Below are positions 1 through 13,122 of a stretch of 64,000 bases of DNA, piece by piece. The notes beneath the pieces are model-generated. The model saw nothing but the letters and a program-made list of their open reading frames with translations. It did no database searches and had not been told where the DNA came from. Both the position numbers and the translations under genes were made by a program. The stretch's first letter is position 1; every line of letters begins with the position of its first letter. Source of the stretch: Phallusia fumigata (Eukaryota; Chordata; Ascidiacea; Phlebobranchia; Ascidiidae); contig QXVZ01006928.1 of assembly GCA_008931825.1 (NCBI GenBank), positions 159,960-223,959 of the forward strand, given 5' to 3'.

Positions 1-171
1 GTGACTTGTCGCGGTAATATGCCTTTCCTGATGATGACGACAGTGTTTGTCGAAACGTAGAAAATGTTTTACACACAAGTACTGGCTCCTCAAAATACTC
101 TATGCAACTATAAACATACAGGACATAGGTTGTTCGGGATTGTTGTGAATTTATTCTTGATCGTGTTGCAG

Positions 172-3100
172 ATTGCCTTAGCGGTCCATCCGTGTGGTAT
201 CGCGGAAACCAAAGCACAACGAATCTTGGTTATACTTGTCAACAATGGAATGCCACTAAACCACATATTCCCAAATACACACCGGCAGATGGGGGGCAGC
301 ACAACTTCTGCAGGTAAAAACATAGACAGCAGTGGTTTATAACCCATGGTTGGGTAATGTCAGGATGGATAATTAGCTGAACTTGAAAAATATCTGCGAA
401 AAATAGAACTGTTTTACATTTTTACACTTGTGTTTTCACAAGTTTAACAGGATTAGCAAAATAGGTACATTTTATTGTGTAAATTGTTAAATATGGAAAT
501 TTGGTCGAAACAAAAATGAGTAATGTATAAAAGGGTAAAAACCAATGTAACAGACGGAATAACACATGTTAGGAAAGTAATGCCAACATCTAAACAACTT
601 CATTATTTTGGTATCTTTCGTATCGCTTAAATAATATTATGTTGTTAGTTTGTGTGATGATCCTTGAGCAGATGTTTGGTATTTCCAACAAACTCATGGT
701 TCTTTATAATTAGAAATCCTGATCACGACATTCTGGGAACTTGGTGTTACACAACAAACTCAAGCAAAAAGTGGGATTACTGCAACATCACAAAATGCCG
801 TAAGTAACTCAAACATGTGATATTACTTCGTTTGTTCGCAATCTAGCTTCTGATATCAGGATGACCCGATATCCAAATGCAAAAAAGTTACAATTAGAAT
901 TTAATCTAACTCTAAAACTTTCCACAAGTTGTTGAGCAGAGGTGACAACACTGGAACCTTTGATGCTGACTCGGCAGATGTTATGACAAATTTGTTAGTA
1001 GGTCGCGAATGAGTGCATTAAGCCAATTCATAGTTGTCCTGCCCATTTGCCCCGGACTACTTGACACCATGTTTACTTACGTCAAGTCAATTGTTACGAC
1101 ATAACTAAACATTCTTAAAATTATGTTAATGACGCATTTATTAGTTCTTGCCCGGACTTACACGGCATACGGTTAAACAAAAAAATCTGGTCTAAGAGCC
1201 AAACAGTTTGCTCCCCCCATGTTGTCCTTTCCCGATACAACGCTCTTTGAGGTTGTTGGCATTTTTAATGCGGCATTTAAAAAGTTCCACAAACAAAGAT
1301 TTGCGCAAACGACGCAACTTGCATTTCACGCAGCCGACGATTCGTTGGTGATTTGGACGAACGTGAACCAAGTCAACAAGACAACTCAGCTTTACTCCCT
1401 ACCCGCTGACCCCGAGATTGTGAGGAGACAATCACCGACCTCGAAAATCAATGTTACAGTGTTCGTGGGTTCGAATCCCGGCACGCAGGCCGAGTTCTGG
1501 GCAGTCGCTTCCGATTATTCGTCCAAGAAAATATTCTTCGCCGATTACAGGTTTGTTTTTTTAACTTGTGTTTGTTTTAAACCGATTTTAAGTTTAACTG
1601 TCAACAGACAAATTGTAAGACAAACTTAAACGGGCGACTAAGAATCACGCTCCTCTATTTAATCGTCTTCTTAAACTTGAAAAAACTACAAAAATACAAA
1701 CAAAAAATACAGCTACAAGTTCCACTCAATAAAGTGTTCCCCACTTACCGACATTAAAGTTTAATTCGATTCTTTTTTCAAGGAATTCGGCTATTGTTGG
1801 CGCGGACTTATAAATAAATAAATATAGCCGGAGTCGTTGGGATAAACAAGGGCGTTACTCCTAACAATCAAACAAAGTTGGAAGCGATTGAGTAAGCCAG
1901 AACTAACCAAACAACTACAATATAAATTTTTTGGTGTAAAATTGGTGTAAACAAAAATGGGGTTGAGGTAAAAAGCGGCCACCAAGCGAACCAGAAAAGC
2001 AGATTATCGAAACAGGGGATTCCCGGCAACTTACACCTAACTTTTGCAGGACACGCTACCTTGGAATCTACGACCAAACCACCAACACAACGTCGCTGTA
2101 CTTGGAAGGGATGGGACATGGAATTGAGAGCATAGCTTACGACTGGAGGAATGAGAACCTCTATCTCACCGATTCATCGCTGAAATGGGTTCTGGTTGCT
2201 GACAATCAGTTCCAGTATTACGCCTCAATCTACAAGTCCGACCCTGACCCAGCTTACGGCCTTGCTCTTCACGCCATGCGAAGGTGGGTGAAGCTAAAAT
2301 CCTTAAACCTGAATTGTGGTAAAAAATACGCTGCAGGCTGATCGTTCACCGGTTTTCTTGTAGATGTGGATAGTTCAAGCTTCAAAACAAGCTTAGTTGA
2401 AAACAAACCGCCAGAGAGCTTGTATGTAGTGAATTATTCGTTCTCTGGCAGTTATTTTTATTCATTGAAACTGCGAGAAAATTTTGTTTTATCACAAACC
2501 GGTAAACATTTTCATATAAATACATTTTTTTCAGATTTTTGTTTTTCTCTACTTACAAGTCACGTGGTTCGAAAATCATCCGAACAGATTTGGCGGGAAA
2601 AAACGCGACCACGTTGTTCGCATATCCCGACGTGCATGACGTCACCGGTATGACGGTAGATTATGCAGATGAGAAGTAAGTCACCAAAAAATGATTTAAT
2701 CAACGAACCAACTTCCGAACCAGCTTGTTTAATCAATCGTAGCAAACTACTTAGATTTTGTCTCAGATAGAAATCAAGCTTCTTAAAATTCACTTAAACT
2801 TTGAACCAAAACACACGTGGTCAGTGATGCTTGTTAGGATGCGCGGTTTTGCGTTTACCGGGTTGTTAAACGCGCTTTGTGCAGTCAACCGTTGCAAGTT
2901 TCTGTGAACGAAAACAAATATCGTCCCCTGTTTCGAAGATATTTAAACTTTGTGAACAACCCGATGTAAAGGACAAATTCCACTATCATTCTTCAACCTG
3001 TCCCATTTAAGCAAACGATATCACCAGAAAAATTGGTTTATTTCCACATCGTTGTGTCAGAATAACAACGTCATCATGCCTTTCCAGATTGTACTGGACG

Positions 3101-6100
3101 GATTTTACCGGTTACGGCAGTTTGGTGATGAGTTGCAACTTTGACGGAAGCAACAAAACGCAGAAGTACTACAGCGGATCTTCCATCTTCTGGGGAATCG
3201 CTTCATTTAACGTAAGCAAAATCGTCACGTGGTTAACAGAAGTCTGCCACCAAGTGGGCAAGTTCAACAAAATTTCAAATAAGTTGTTGCCTAATGCACT
3301 GGAAATCTTTTTCGCGTTAGTTTGTAAAAACTTTTAAACCTATTGTTACGTCACAGAGCATTCTATACGTCACCGACGTCCACCGTCGCATCGACCACAC
3401 GGGGTCGCTGTACTACCATCTGTGGTGGATCCCCAAAGGCAGGAATCAGAAGGGGCGATTGAATGTGGGTAACTACAAACTGGTGGGAAAACCCCGCGGG
3501 GTCACTGTGATGGCACAACAGACCGAACAATCTCCATTGGATCAAGGTTCGAATCCCGCTCTGGCGATAAGTTCAGGTTTTAGTCGCTAAGTTTGTACAC
3601 ACTGGCATACACGCTTAAAGTGGGAAAACGAGCTTCGCACAGTCATGCGTGACGGTTATGTTCCATAGTTACCTCTAGATCAGTGTTTTTCAACTTTTTC
3701 TTCTACCTTCCCCTGAACGGCTAGCTGATTAGAAGACCTTCCCCTAATTAGACATGTCGCAACGAATTTATTTTACAGACATTATCAGTTGAAACTGATG
3801 TAATGACAGCAGTTTATCAACATTGTTTGAAAAGTTATGTGACAAAATTTGCTCCGTTTTAACGCTTTTTCAACCTTCCACCAATAACAAAAACGCCTTC
3901 AGAGGTGCGCGGTCGCTCACGTTGAGAATCACTGCTCTAGGTAAAAACCACTTAAACGTCCACCCAGATGTTTGTAGCATCACTGTCCTTCACAAAGTTC
4001 CAACATTATTTCTGCTTTCCCGTCAGTTCTCGCCGTCGGATCGTGCCAAGCCTCCCCTGCCTGTTCCCAGATCTGTCTCCCCCGGATCAACGCAACCAGA
4101 GAATGCGTGTGCTCCATCGGATACACCAAGCAGGGGGATACCGGTTGCGTCACAAGTAAGTCTGTTGTTACGTCAATGTGACGTCATGGTGGCGTTTAAA
4201 ATATTTAAAGTGTCACGATGATAAACAACATGGAACGTTGTAAACAAAAGTACAAGACAATTGATTGAGTTAAGTCAACACGTCTGCGACATGGGCAAAG
4301 TTGGTTCCGTTTGCACCAGGAATTAAGCGAGCCCTTAAATAAACACAAGATTCGGAATGGTATCAAGTCCCTTACTCATCTTATGAGATCGCATAAACCC
4401 ACACATTTAAACTTTGTCTCTCAGAGTCTGTCGGCAACAAGTACATGTTGATCAGCGATGCGGGACAGGGAAAAATATTCAGAGTATCACTCGACAACTC
4501 GTCATCGAACTACTCTGTCTTCCAAATGGGTGAGTCACGACATCGATTGTGCACAACATGTGTAAAACCTGCGAACGAGCTTCCCAACCAGCTTGTGCAC
4601 TCAACCGAAGCCAAGTTTTACACAAACATACAACTTCGAACTTCTATTTTAACAGCCCTAGCTTCGAAGGTGACCTTTATGACGAACGATGGTGGAGCAG
4701 GAAATTTCATCTTCTGGTCGGATGAAAAACAACTGAAGATATTTAAATCCACAATTAACGGAGCCACTGCAAGAACGCTCGTCGACAAAGTGCACGGTAA
4801 ACTGTGGATTAAAAGTCTCTCATTGCTATAAATACATCAACAAGCAAATGACGTTACCCATGGGTCAAGAGAATGACCAATGATGTTTTCAAAACTGATT
4901 GAAAAATAGTTTGCCTTTTGACCTTCAACCAAACTTCACCATATATCGATAACTCACTACGTCATTAGTCACACAAATGACGTAATACGTGACGTCATGT
5001 TTCAACAGCTCGATTTTTGTCGTTCGAGCCTTTGGACGGAAATCTTTTCTACATTGATGACGACACGCAGTACATCGCGTTCGCTGACGCAATCAACGGT
5101 TACGTCACAACGATAATGAAGCCGGATCGCGCGGAGAGGAACAGAACAAGCATTCGACAACTGACGCTCGACTTGCAAATGAAGTATGACGTAACAATAA
5201 CCCGTTTGTGTGTAAAAATCGACTAAATGTTTTTGCGATTTATTTAGTCGGATTTGCCAAAAAGGAATGTAATTTTGTTCGACATTCGTTCAAACATGCT
5301 TGACATATTAATATTTTGGACCTTTTTAGCTAACTTACAAGCACACTTACTCCTGGGAATGTTTTTTCTCAAAAGCATTATATGTTTTTGCGAATAGTTT
5401 CGACTATGTACAGGCTATCGATTTTGCTGTGGCGTTTTTAACTGCCAGAACAAAATTTAAAACCACCGTTATAGCGAGGAGAAATATGCGAAATTCACTC
5501 TAACATTGAATTTTATAGTATCTGGAATAACGCGCACACTTTAATGTGAAACATCACCTCCAAACAAACTTGTAATGCTTTGTTAAATGTGGGTGTTTTT
5601 AAATGTCGTGTGCATGACAAATATGTGGAAAGTATTTTTCTACAACGTTGTGTGATTTCGATTCAGGAAAGTTTATTGGACCAATACACGAAGTGCGAAT
5701 GACCAGGGACAGATTTGGAGGATGAATTATGACGGATCTAACAAGGAACTTGTCTTCAACTACCTCAACTGGCCACACGGAATCACTATTGACCAGAAAA
5801 GTAAGACCACAATTCTTTTTCTATTCGAATAAGTTTTAGCTACCCATTGAACGTGAGCGGTCGAAATGAAACCCAGTCGTGCTTTTTTAAGTTTCGATAA
5901 ATCGATGAAAAGGATCGATAAAAAGGTTTATAAATTCGCTTAAAAACATTTGCTTTACATTTTCCTAAGCATTCAAAGTTTAGTGAACAATTTGGTGTAA
6001 TCACGTGGTTAAATGGCTTTTTGCAATCACGATGTTCCAGAAATAGACAATGGGCAATTGTCAAACGATTGTCATGTGAGAGACAACGCGAACCCATTGA

Positions 6101-9100
6101 TAAATTGACAGATCACATTCTTGCCAAGTCTTCACATATTTGTGCGTTTTTAACCAGACAGATTTGTGCGTATTTATATTTGAAGCAGGCCCTACTCTAT
6201 TGTCACTTACAAATATTTTCTGGCATTCTTGCGGTTACTTGGTGACAAAGACACCCGTGGTTTAAAGTTATATATGAAAAACGTTAAAGTTACAAAAAAC
6301 AACTTACTGTACAGACCTCATGTAAGAGAAGGTACACACTTAAAAGCTTCTTCACATCTCCTTTACTGAAACTTAAGCTCAGCGTAAACCATGCTCCAAG
6401 CTTTGCTGTTGAACTGATCTGTTTCTCGTAGACCGAACTCTCTATTTCACCGAATCCAAACGATCGGAAATTTACGCTGTACCTCTCGCGTCACTGACAA
6501 ACGTCACAGGGGCAATCCCCGCAAGTAGAACCAAGTACAGCCTGGCGTCGACAAAACGGAAGAACGGGATTATAACAGAGTAAGTGAATACATTTACCGA
6601 GTTTCTCTTCAATCCAACACTGAACTAATCATACACTACAAGGATGTGGTATCTAATATTTGGAAAAACAGTCAACAATGCGTTACAATTTTCGGGGTAT
6701 TTAGTGACCAAAAAATCCACCCCACTAAATTTATGCCACGAAGTTCCAAAACAAAGTTTTTTTTACACAATTTCCCTCCAAATCCATCTTTCGTTCCGTG
6801 CATACGGATATAGTCTCTATCTTGCGTTAAGTTTGTTGTTTTTCTACAGAATACAAGTGATCAACAACCTGATCTACTTCAACGACAGAAGCAACAATTA
6901 CATGGAAGTGATCGATCCCAACGCCGACAACCCAGGGGCTTCCCCGTTTGGACCCAGGGACTTTTACCGGATTCGGAGCATGGTTTATTACGATACAAGT
7001 TACTTCCTGCAGTACATAAGTAAGAACCATCTACTGAATTTTACCAAGCGGGCCGAGTGGTTAGCGTGACTGCCTAGTACTCGCAAGATTGTGGGTTCTA
7101 ATCCTGTCTCGGTCTCTTTAGTTTCCTAGGCAAGAAATCTAACAGACATTACTCCAAATTGAGTTCTACCTTCGACATTTTGTTACCAATCGGGCAAAAA
7201 ATAGATTCTACTAACCGCTTTGCAATTGAAGGGAGCTAAATCTGTCATGATATTAGCTGCAAACGAAACCGAAACCTGCTTACAACAGTCACGTTTTGCA
7301 GATAAACTTGGACGACCATGCGCTTTAAAGGGATGCAGCAAGAACTGCGTGGCTTTGTCGCGAGGAACTTCCAAATGTTTATGTCAGGATGGATTCAGCT
7401 TCCTAACCCCAAACATCTGCACAAACGATGGAACGCACAGACCGGGTGAGATGGGTGGACTTACAAGTGTACCAATAAAAAAATACTTTCGGGTTGTAAG
7501 CGTGGCTTTGCAGAAATGGCAAACGAGTTTTGTACCGAACACGTAGTGCTGTATGTTTGAATTTTTTTTCCCAAAAGAATTCGGAAGGTTCGAAATTTAA
7601 ATATCACGTACAGTCCAAGTTGCACCTATCAAATTGGATTTGCTTACGGCATAATTCACAGAAACACGCCAACAGTTTAAAAAAACTTTTTCGTCAAATG
7701 TTCCGTTGCGCGTTTAACTGCGGCTTTGTAAAAGTAACATTTGCAACAACTGCGATGAATGCATTGCCGATCATTTGGCCTCAGTTATATGCCACTTGCC
7801 AAGGTTTTTTGTCAAACATTGTGAATTCGCAGACAACCCTCCATCATACGGGCTGACATGCCCCTCCAGTAAAGACCGCACTCTCCCCCCTTGCTCGAAC
7901 TCGACAACATTCTCATGGGCAACGCCCGCATGGACCGACGACATTACAGGTAATGCTGGTTTGGCGTTAACATAAAAAACTCAGCAAAAGACATGTGTAC
8001 GAATTAAAAACCTTAATTTAAAATAAATTGAGACTGCATTTTATTAAGTTTATGTCGTGTTTATTGCCTTTTTCCAAATCACTTAATTGCCTTTTTCCAA
8101 ATCAAAACACTTCTATCTCCATAGCAACAAGCAACTTGACGCTTACGTCACCATCAACCACGTCACCAGCCACATTGGGCCCTGGCTATTATGAGTTCAG
8201 TTATACGGCAACAGATGAATCAGGAAATGTTGGCCATTGCACATTCTATTTCACCATCACACGTGAGTTCCACAACATCTACAATCTGAGTTTATGCTCG
8301 TTTTGTTTGTTTCTGGTATAATTAGAGTTGGCTTTGGGTACAACTGCTGTACAAATCTTAACTTAACCAAACGTGTTGGGCCAAGCAGAACTGTTGTTAA
8401 TGACGATAACTATTATATTCTGCAGTTCTGGCACACAGGTTTACACAAAACCTTAAAACTTTCGTATGTTTTGTATGAAAACAACACAGTGTATAAAAGT
8501 ATTTACTAAAAAACATTTGAAAACAGAAACCCAGTGTCGTGCCCGGCAGGGATTGGGAACAGATATATTAGAATCATCAACAATTTGTGGTGACGACGGT
8601 CCAGAGTACAACATTTCCTGCGTTTCACCCAACCAAATGTTGCGATATGGAGGTCAAACGAGAGCGTACATGACCAACCGCTGTTTTAGCTCTGGTGAAT
8701 GGATGTATCCTGATCTTAATGGACTTCAGTGTGTCACAGTCACCAGTAAGTAAGCATTTGCAAGACTGGGTGGTGTCGGTACTAACAAAAAATTGTAAAA
8801 CTAACAAAAAAAACACCAACAAAAGTAAAACAATAAACAAAACTTTGGCCCAACCAATATTTAAAAAAATATATTTTTAGAAAAAAGCAACAGTTTTATG
8901 TTGAAACATGAAAAGTGATAAAGGTGTTTTACAAGTCATATAAAAGTTGGTGCCCCCCACTTTTTGAATGTATATCAACGTTACTATGTTACTTACCACC
9001 ACCAGTTGTGCCCAGTCTTGCAGAATGCCTTTTCTTTTAGCTTCAGCACCAACAACTACTGCAACAACACGCACAACCACTGCAAGTGCGCGACCCACAA

Positions 9101-10172
9101 CAACAAGAATAACAACAACATCACCACCAACTACATCTACAGGTACAACAACAACTACAACTGCTAGAACAACTACAATTGCTACAACAACAACAATGCC
9201 AACTACAACCAGGACAACAACAGCAGCAGCACCACCCAAAACAACAAAAAAAGGACAGACAAAAACTACAGCAAAAACAAGCGCATCAACAACTACAGCA
9301 ACAAGCGCTGTGCAAGCAACTAAAGGTGAATACTGTAAACAATTAAATTAAAGTTTTGTAGCAGTTTAACAAGCACATTTAAAAGTGTTTAGGCCCTGGT
9401 TGTCCAAATATGTTTGTTTGTTTAGTCGTAAACCTGAGCTATTTTGATTTGACTGCAACGTTAAATACCACACAATCTTTTAAAGACTTTACTAAGTGCT
9501 GTGTACACTAACCAGTTGTAAACAAGTTATGTTTTTTCAGGTCCCCGAAAGTCTCCAGCCCCAGTTGGATTGAGTGCTGGTGCAACTGCTGCTATTGTGA
9601 TTCTCGTCATTGTGTTTGTTGCAGTTGTAGTTGTCGTGGTTGTGCAATAGTAAGTGGAAAATAACAAGCTTCAGTAAACAAACATTAGGGCTCAAAGAGT
9701 CACAACATTACAACCTATTATAGGGCAATGTCGAAAAAGTCCACTTAAAATAACCCCTGTGCAGTTTTGAGACTTCTTAAAGTTTTCATACAATCAACAA
9801 ACGTTTTTGTAGTAAAATGATTAAGAAAGCTGATTTGGAAATCATTTTGAGGTGAATCTAATTTGCGTTGACTAATGGTGCAACACCAGTTGCCTAAAAC
9901 ATTGTTTCACAAATATAAGACATTAATATCGAAAATGCAAAATGCTACTACCAGTTTATATCTATGTAGACATTTACCACAATGAAAAATGCAAATTAAA
10001 GCCAATTTTTGTCAAATACCTTTTATCCTAAGCAAGTTTCACATTTATTTGCAGTGTCAGAAATGGAAAAAGAGGAGTTGGAATGATAATTCCTGTATTC
10101 TGGAAACCAAAAGAAGACACGATTAATCTTCAAAATGACATGGATGATGGAAACCATTATTCTGTGCTTTGA
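172..10172 (+). CDS. Kringle / YWTD-propeller / EGF / HYR / sushi-like / mucin transmembrane receptor (5' end off window)
   Basis: Single-pass cell-surface receptor of unknown ligand. Exons: 172-313, 714-799, 1334-1550, 2050-2283, 2535-2675, 3088-3211, 3357-3546, 4027-4155, 4425-4529, 4656-4796, 5009-5183, 5667-5800, 6432-6579, 6850-7019, 7302-7445, 7833-7949, 8125-8262, 8527-8745, 9041-9325, 9541-9649, 10055-10172. They join to about 1,088 residues without a frame break. Exons 1-2 form a kringle (Cys pattern, TWCYT). Exons 3-7 and 9-14 are LDL-receptor YWTD propellers (LYWTD, VYWTN, LYFTE). Exons 8 and 15 are EGF domains. Exons 16-17 are HYR, exon 18 is a Cys-rich sushi-like module, exon 19 is Thr-rich mucin, and exon 20 is a Val/Ile TM helix. 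The 38-residue tail ends YSVL, which fits both a YxxPhi sorting signal and a class I PDZ ligand. The first codon is split (G|AT), so a signal-peptide exon should lie upstream. It resembles LRP5/6 (propeller-EGF) and Kremen (kringle) but matches neither layout. Family call firm; orthology unknown. Confidence 0.85.
3681..3934. mobile_element. hAT-type MITE, 254 bp, with target-site duplication
   Basis: Lies in an intron of the first kringle gene. It starts CAGTGTTTTTCAAC and ends GTTGAGAATCACTG, which are imperfect terminal inverted repeats. It is flanked by 8-base direct repeats CTCTAGAT (3673-3680) and CTCTAGGT (3935-3942), the 8 bp target duplication typical of hAT elements. There is no transposase, so it is non-autonomous. 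Confidence 0.75.
7046..7120 (+). mobile_element. tRNA-derived SINE head
   Basis: Contains an A-box-like GGCCGAGTGGTTAGCG and a B-box-like GGGTTCTAATCC at tRNA spacing, 26 bases after an exon donor. The acceptor stem does not close, so it is not a working tRNA gene. The same tRNA-like block recurs inverted near 60.5-60.8 kb. Confidence 0.65.
9041..9325 (+). repeat. Thr-codon (ACA/ACT) low-complexity exon
   Basis: The mucin-like exon of the first receptor gene is a run of ACA/ACT/GCA codons, giving a Thr-rich stalk likely to be heavily O-glycosylated, just before the TM exon. Confidence 0.75.
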
Positions 10173-10255
10173 TGTGTCACTTATGGTTTTTGTTTGCTTC
10201 TGATACTGTTTTCAGTTCAGAAAACTATAAATTAAAAATGTTTTTTTAATCAAGC

Positions 10256-10261
10256 AATAAA
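10256..10261 (+). terminator. Polyadenylation signal of the kringle/YWTD receptor gene
   Basis: AATAAA lies about 84 bases after the stop codon of the receptor gene, in AT-rich sequence typical of a 3' UTR. Confidence 0.6.
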
Positions 10262-10262
10262 A

Positions 10263-11962
10263 TATTAAATTGGGTTAGGGGGGCAAAAGCTATTGCTTCA
10301 TTAAAGATACTATTAACTTTTATTAAATTTATTTGGAAATTGTCTGTGTTTGATAGTCTTGCCTTAATCTGCTGTGTATATCTTCATGCCTCTCATTTCA
10401 CACAGATTGTTATTTTATTCATTTCTGTATTGTATATTATTCAACTGTGTACAATATATTCCTGACAAATTTTATAATTATGTTTATACAATACCTTATA
10501 TCAGCTGAAAGTGGTTGAAGCATTGCAGAGTTGGAAATTTAACCAGAAACTTTACCAAAAAGTTATGTTAAACCCAAAAGTTTACTTGCATCAAAGGATT
10601 TATTGACTACCATTTTTAAATGTTTACGGCTAAAAAGCATTAAAGTACACACAACTTCATCAAAACTTTGCAACTATAACCATTATGCCTGCAACTAACA
10701 TACAAAATTGTCTTACAATAACCTGTACTAAGCATTCAATTAAAAAATCCATTATTAGACAATTGATTTCCTAAGTTGTTTTTCGCGTGATTTTTCTGAT
10801 TTCAGATAAAAACTAGCCTAGGTGTTAGGGATGCCAACACCCCCAAATTTTTAAAACATAAAGCACAAATTAAACAAACAAACATGCAACACATATTTAA
10901 AACACCGGACGACATTTTCAATGCAAGTTGTGGCGGGCAAATTACAGCATCAATGCGCATTTGTTTCTTTAATTCAAAGAACAATCAAGGTTACAATATA
11001 ATGTTAAGTACACGGTAATACCATGCCTTTTCATCATTCACTCTATTAATATTGTTTTTCTTGGATTTTTTTAACTTTTTGACAAAACACAGCATTTTTC
11101 TTCAAAAATGTGCTGCGGTCGACTCCTTTAAATGACCAAGAAACTGAGTTTTTTTACGAACTGGGGAGTAACCGGCCTAACTAACATTTTAGAACGCCCT
11201 TTGAAGTGGAAATGTTAAATTTGCGTATAACTGTTTTTACCAAGTTTTTGTAAATGTTTCTTCTGTTACTTAATGCAGAATTGTTGGTAAATTAGCAACA
11301 ACAAGAGTTTAAAACGTCGCTCTTAGGACTGGGACAAAATTTTACAGAAGTTTGCCTTTACTTTCTCAGTTAAATTTTACTCTTATCAAAGCTGTGTCTA
11401 TCACAGGTATTAAAGCCTAACATTCCACTCCTTAAGAACCAAATATATAGCAAGATCATTAAAATCACTTTATGTGGTTGGTCAGTGTTTTTATTCTTGA
11501 ATGCCATATGCCAGTTGCAATAAAATGGCGATTGCAGTTGCCCAACCATAGGTATTCCAGGTGTATAGAGTTATGCACATTCACACAATTAAAATATATA
11601 AACCAATTCATATTTGTATCAATATCAAATAGCATTTGTAAGCATTTTATATTTTGGCACACATATAAGCATAATCCAGTGGAAATTCAAGTATAACCAC
11701 TATGACCTATGTGATCCACATTTATCATTCAAATACATGAAAGTGACCGATCAGTTTAAACCATTTAACTTTGTTTGAATTAAATGATACAAGAATGTTT
11801 GGGTAAAATTGCTTTGGGTTTAAACATTTTTTATGACAAATATGTTTAATTTACTGATTTAAATTATTTTATTTTATTGTCATTTGTAAGCTAGAACATA
11901 TTTATCTGGTATAATGCTCTTGTTTCAATTAATCTAAATAAGGAATTTGTTTTTCTGTACAG
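10263..11962. other. Intergenic stretch, no coding signal seen
   Basis: About 1.7 kb of AT-rich sequence between the receptor gene and the small membrane-protein gene. I see no exon with conserved protein content. An untranslated first exon of the downstream gene probably lies here, because that gene's coding exon is preceded by a good acceptor (TTTCTGTACAG) ending at 11962. Confidence 0.5.
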
Positions 11963-11991
11963 ATCACAAGCAGATAGAAAACTTAGGGACA

Positions 11992-12264
11992 ATGCGGTTA
12001 TTTCGGAAACTGTTCCGCCTTGCCGAGGGCAGAGTCCAATCTGTGACGACAAAAGAAATTGAGGAAAATTTCATATCTCGAAAGCCAACAACGTTTATGG
12101 ATTTAGTGAGGGAAAAGGGAGCGTTCTGGATAATGCCGCCAGCAATTGTGATGCTTTACTATCTGAAGTACAAGAATGATGTGGACCAAGTGAATCTTGT
12201 GAGATACAATGTCAAACTTTTCCCAAAGAAACCTACAGTTTACCCATGGAGAATTGGACCTTGA
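11992..12264 (+). CDS. Small single-pass membrane protein, possibly NDUFB1/MNLL-like (mitochondrial complex I)
   Basis: An intact 90-residue frame in one coding exon. An acceptor ends at 11962, and the start chosen is the first ATG after it, skipping the intronic ATG at 11947. The N-terminus is basic and amphipathic (MRLFRKLFRLAEGR), as in mitochondrial presequences or inner-membrane accessory subunits. A hydrophobic segment lies around residues 49-64 (FWIMPPAIVMLYYL), followed by a charged tail ending PWRIGP. By eye the last 50 residues align loosely with complex I subunit NDUFB1 (spacing of Trp/Pro/TyrLeu, an Arg then LF, final Trp). This is a weak inference; a different mitochondrial membrane protein is equally possible. 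A possible AATAAA lies near 12468. Confidence 0.6.
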   Translation: MRLFRKLFRLAEGRVQSVTTKEIEENFISRKPTTFMDLVREKGAFWIMPPAIVMLYYLKYKNDVDQVNLVRYNVKLFPKKPTVYPWRIGP

Positions 12265-12474
12265 TCTAACAACATTTTTTCCTCATCTTGTTTCGCATCT
12301 GACAATAAAGCAAAGTTCTTTGATCATATATTTGTTATGTTATGAAAAAACTAGGTTCCTTTTATTCAGTTTGGTAGCTTCTTGTTCAGCAGTACATTGG
12401 AAAAATGCGGAAACTTGGTTTTCAGTTGTTGCCAAAGTGAGTGTTGTTTGGGGTTGTAAGGTAGGGAAATAAAT

Positions 12475-13122
12475 GGAAGGCGAGCAAAAGTTTAGGAAAA
12501 CATTGATCAACTGCTATAAAGCATGTGGTAGTGCAGTGTAAAACCACATATTATATTTGCAATCTGCATGATAAAACCCCACATGGCTAATATATTTTGA
12601 GATGATCTCGTTATAGACCTCCCAAATATAACAGTTAATAAAAGCCTCAAAAACGATTTTATTTTACCCCAAACATTATGTAAATCACTAATCTAAAGCA
12701 GACAAAACAAACTAAAAATGGTTTGTTTAAAATCCTGTAAATCAAAAAAGTGGCTTACAAATGCTTGAAGATGTGAAAGACATTATGATGTTTAAATATA
12801 GCACTAAGGCCATGGCGAGGGGAAGCAATAAATGCCAGGTTGGGCCGCGAATGTCAAGAGCTGGTTGTTTTGCAACTAACGTGGAAGATAAGATTTTCGT
12901 GCTATGAGCTGTTGCTGTTGATTTCATGTAGGGTGGAAAACGCGATAAGCATCAGAATCACAAACCAAACACGTTTCACTCTGTTATGCTGAATTTCGGC
13001 GAACAAGAATCCAAATCGCCCCTGGCAACCGCACAAGAGTTTAGTGAAAAAAGGATCACTTCCTTAAATCTCGTTGCAAATTACTATCGGCATTTCACAT
13101 TCGCTCGAAGAAAAGACAAGAA
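12475..13122. other. Intergenic stretch upstream of the second kringle/YWTD gene
   Basis: About 650 bases with no recognisable exon. It should hold the promoter of the gene whose signal-peptide exon starts at 13123. I could not single out a TATA box or initiator. Confidence 0.4.

Noticed and set aside
1459-1480. B-box-like GGTTCGAATCC at 1468 and again at 3546
   Set aside because: Both lie in or at the edge of firm coding exons, with no A-box or cloverleaf at the right spacing; taken as chance.
7046-7120. Candidate tRNA gene
   Set aside because: A- and B-boxes are present but the acceptor stem does not pair, and the same block recurs as a SINE head.
8877-9239. 120-codon Val-rich frame on the - strand
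   Set aside because: It is the antisense of the Thr-rich mucin exon (ACA/ACT read as TGT/AGT and shifted to GTT/GTG). No independent support.
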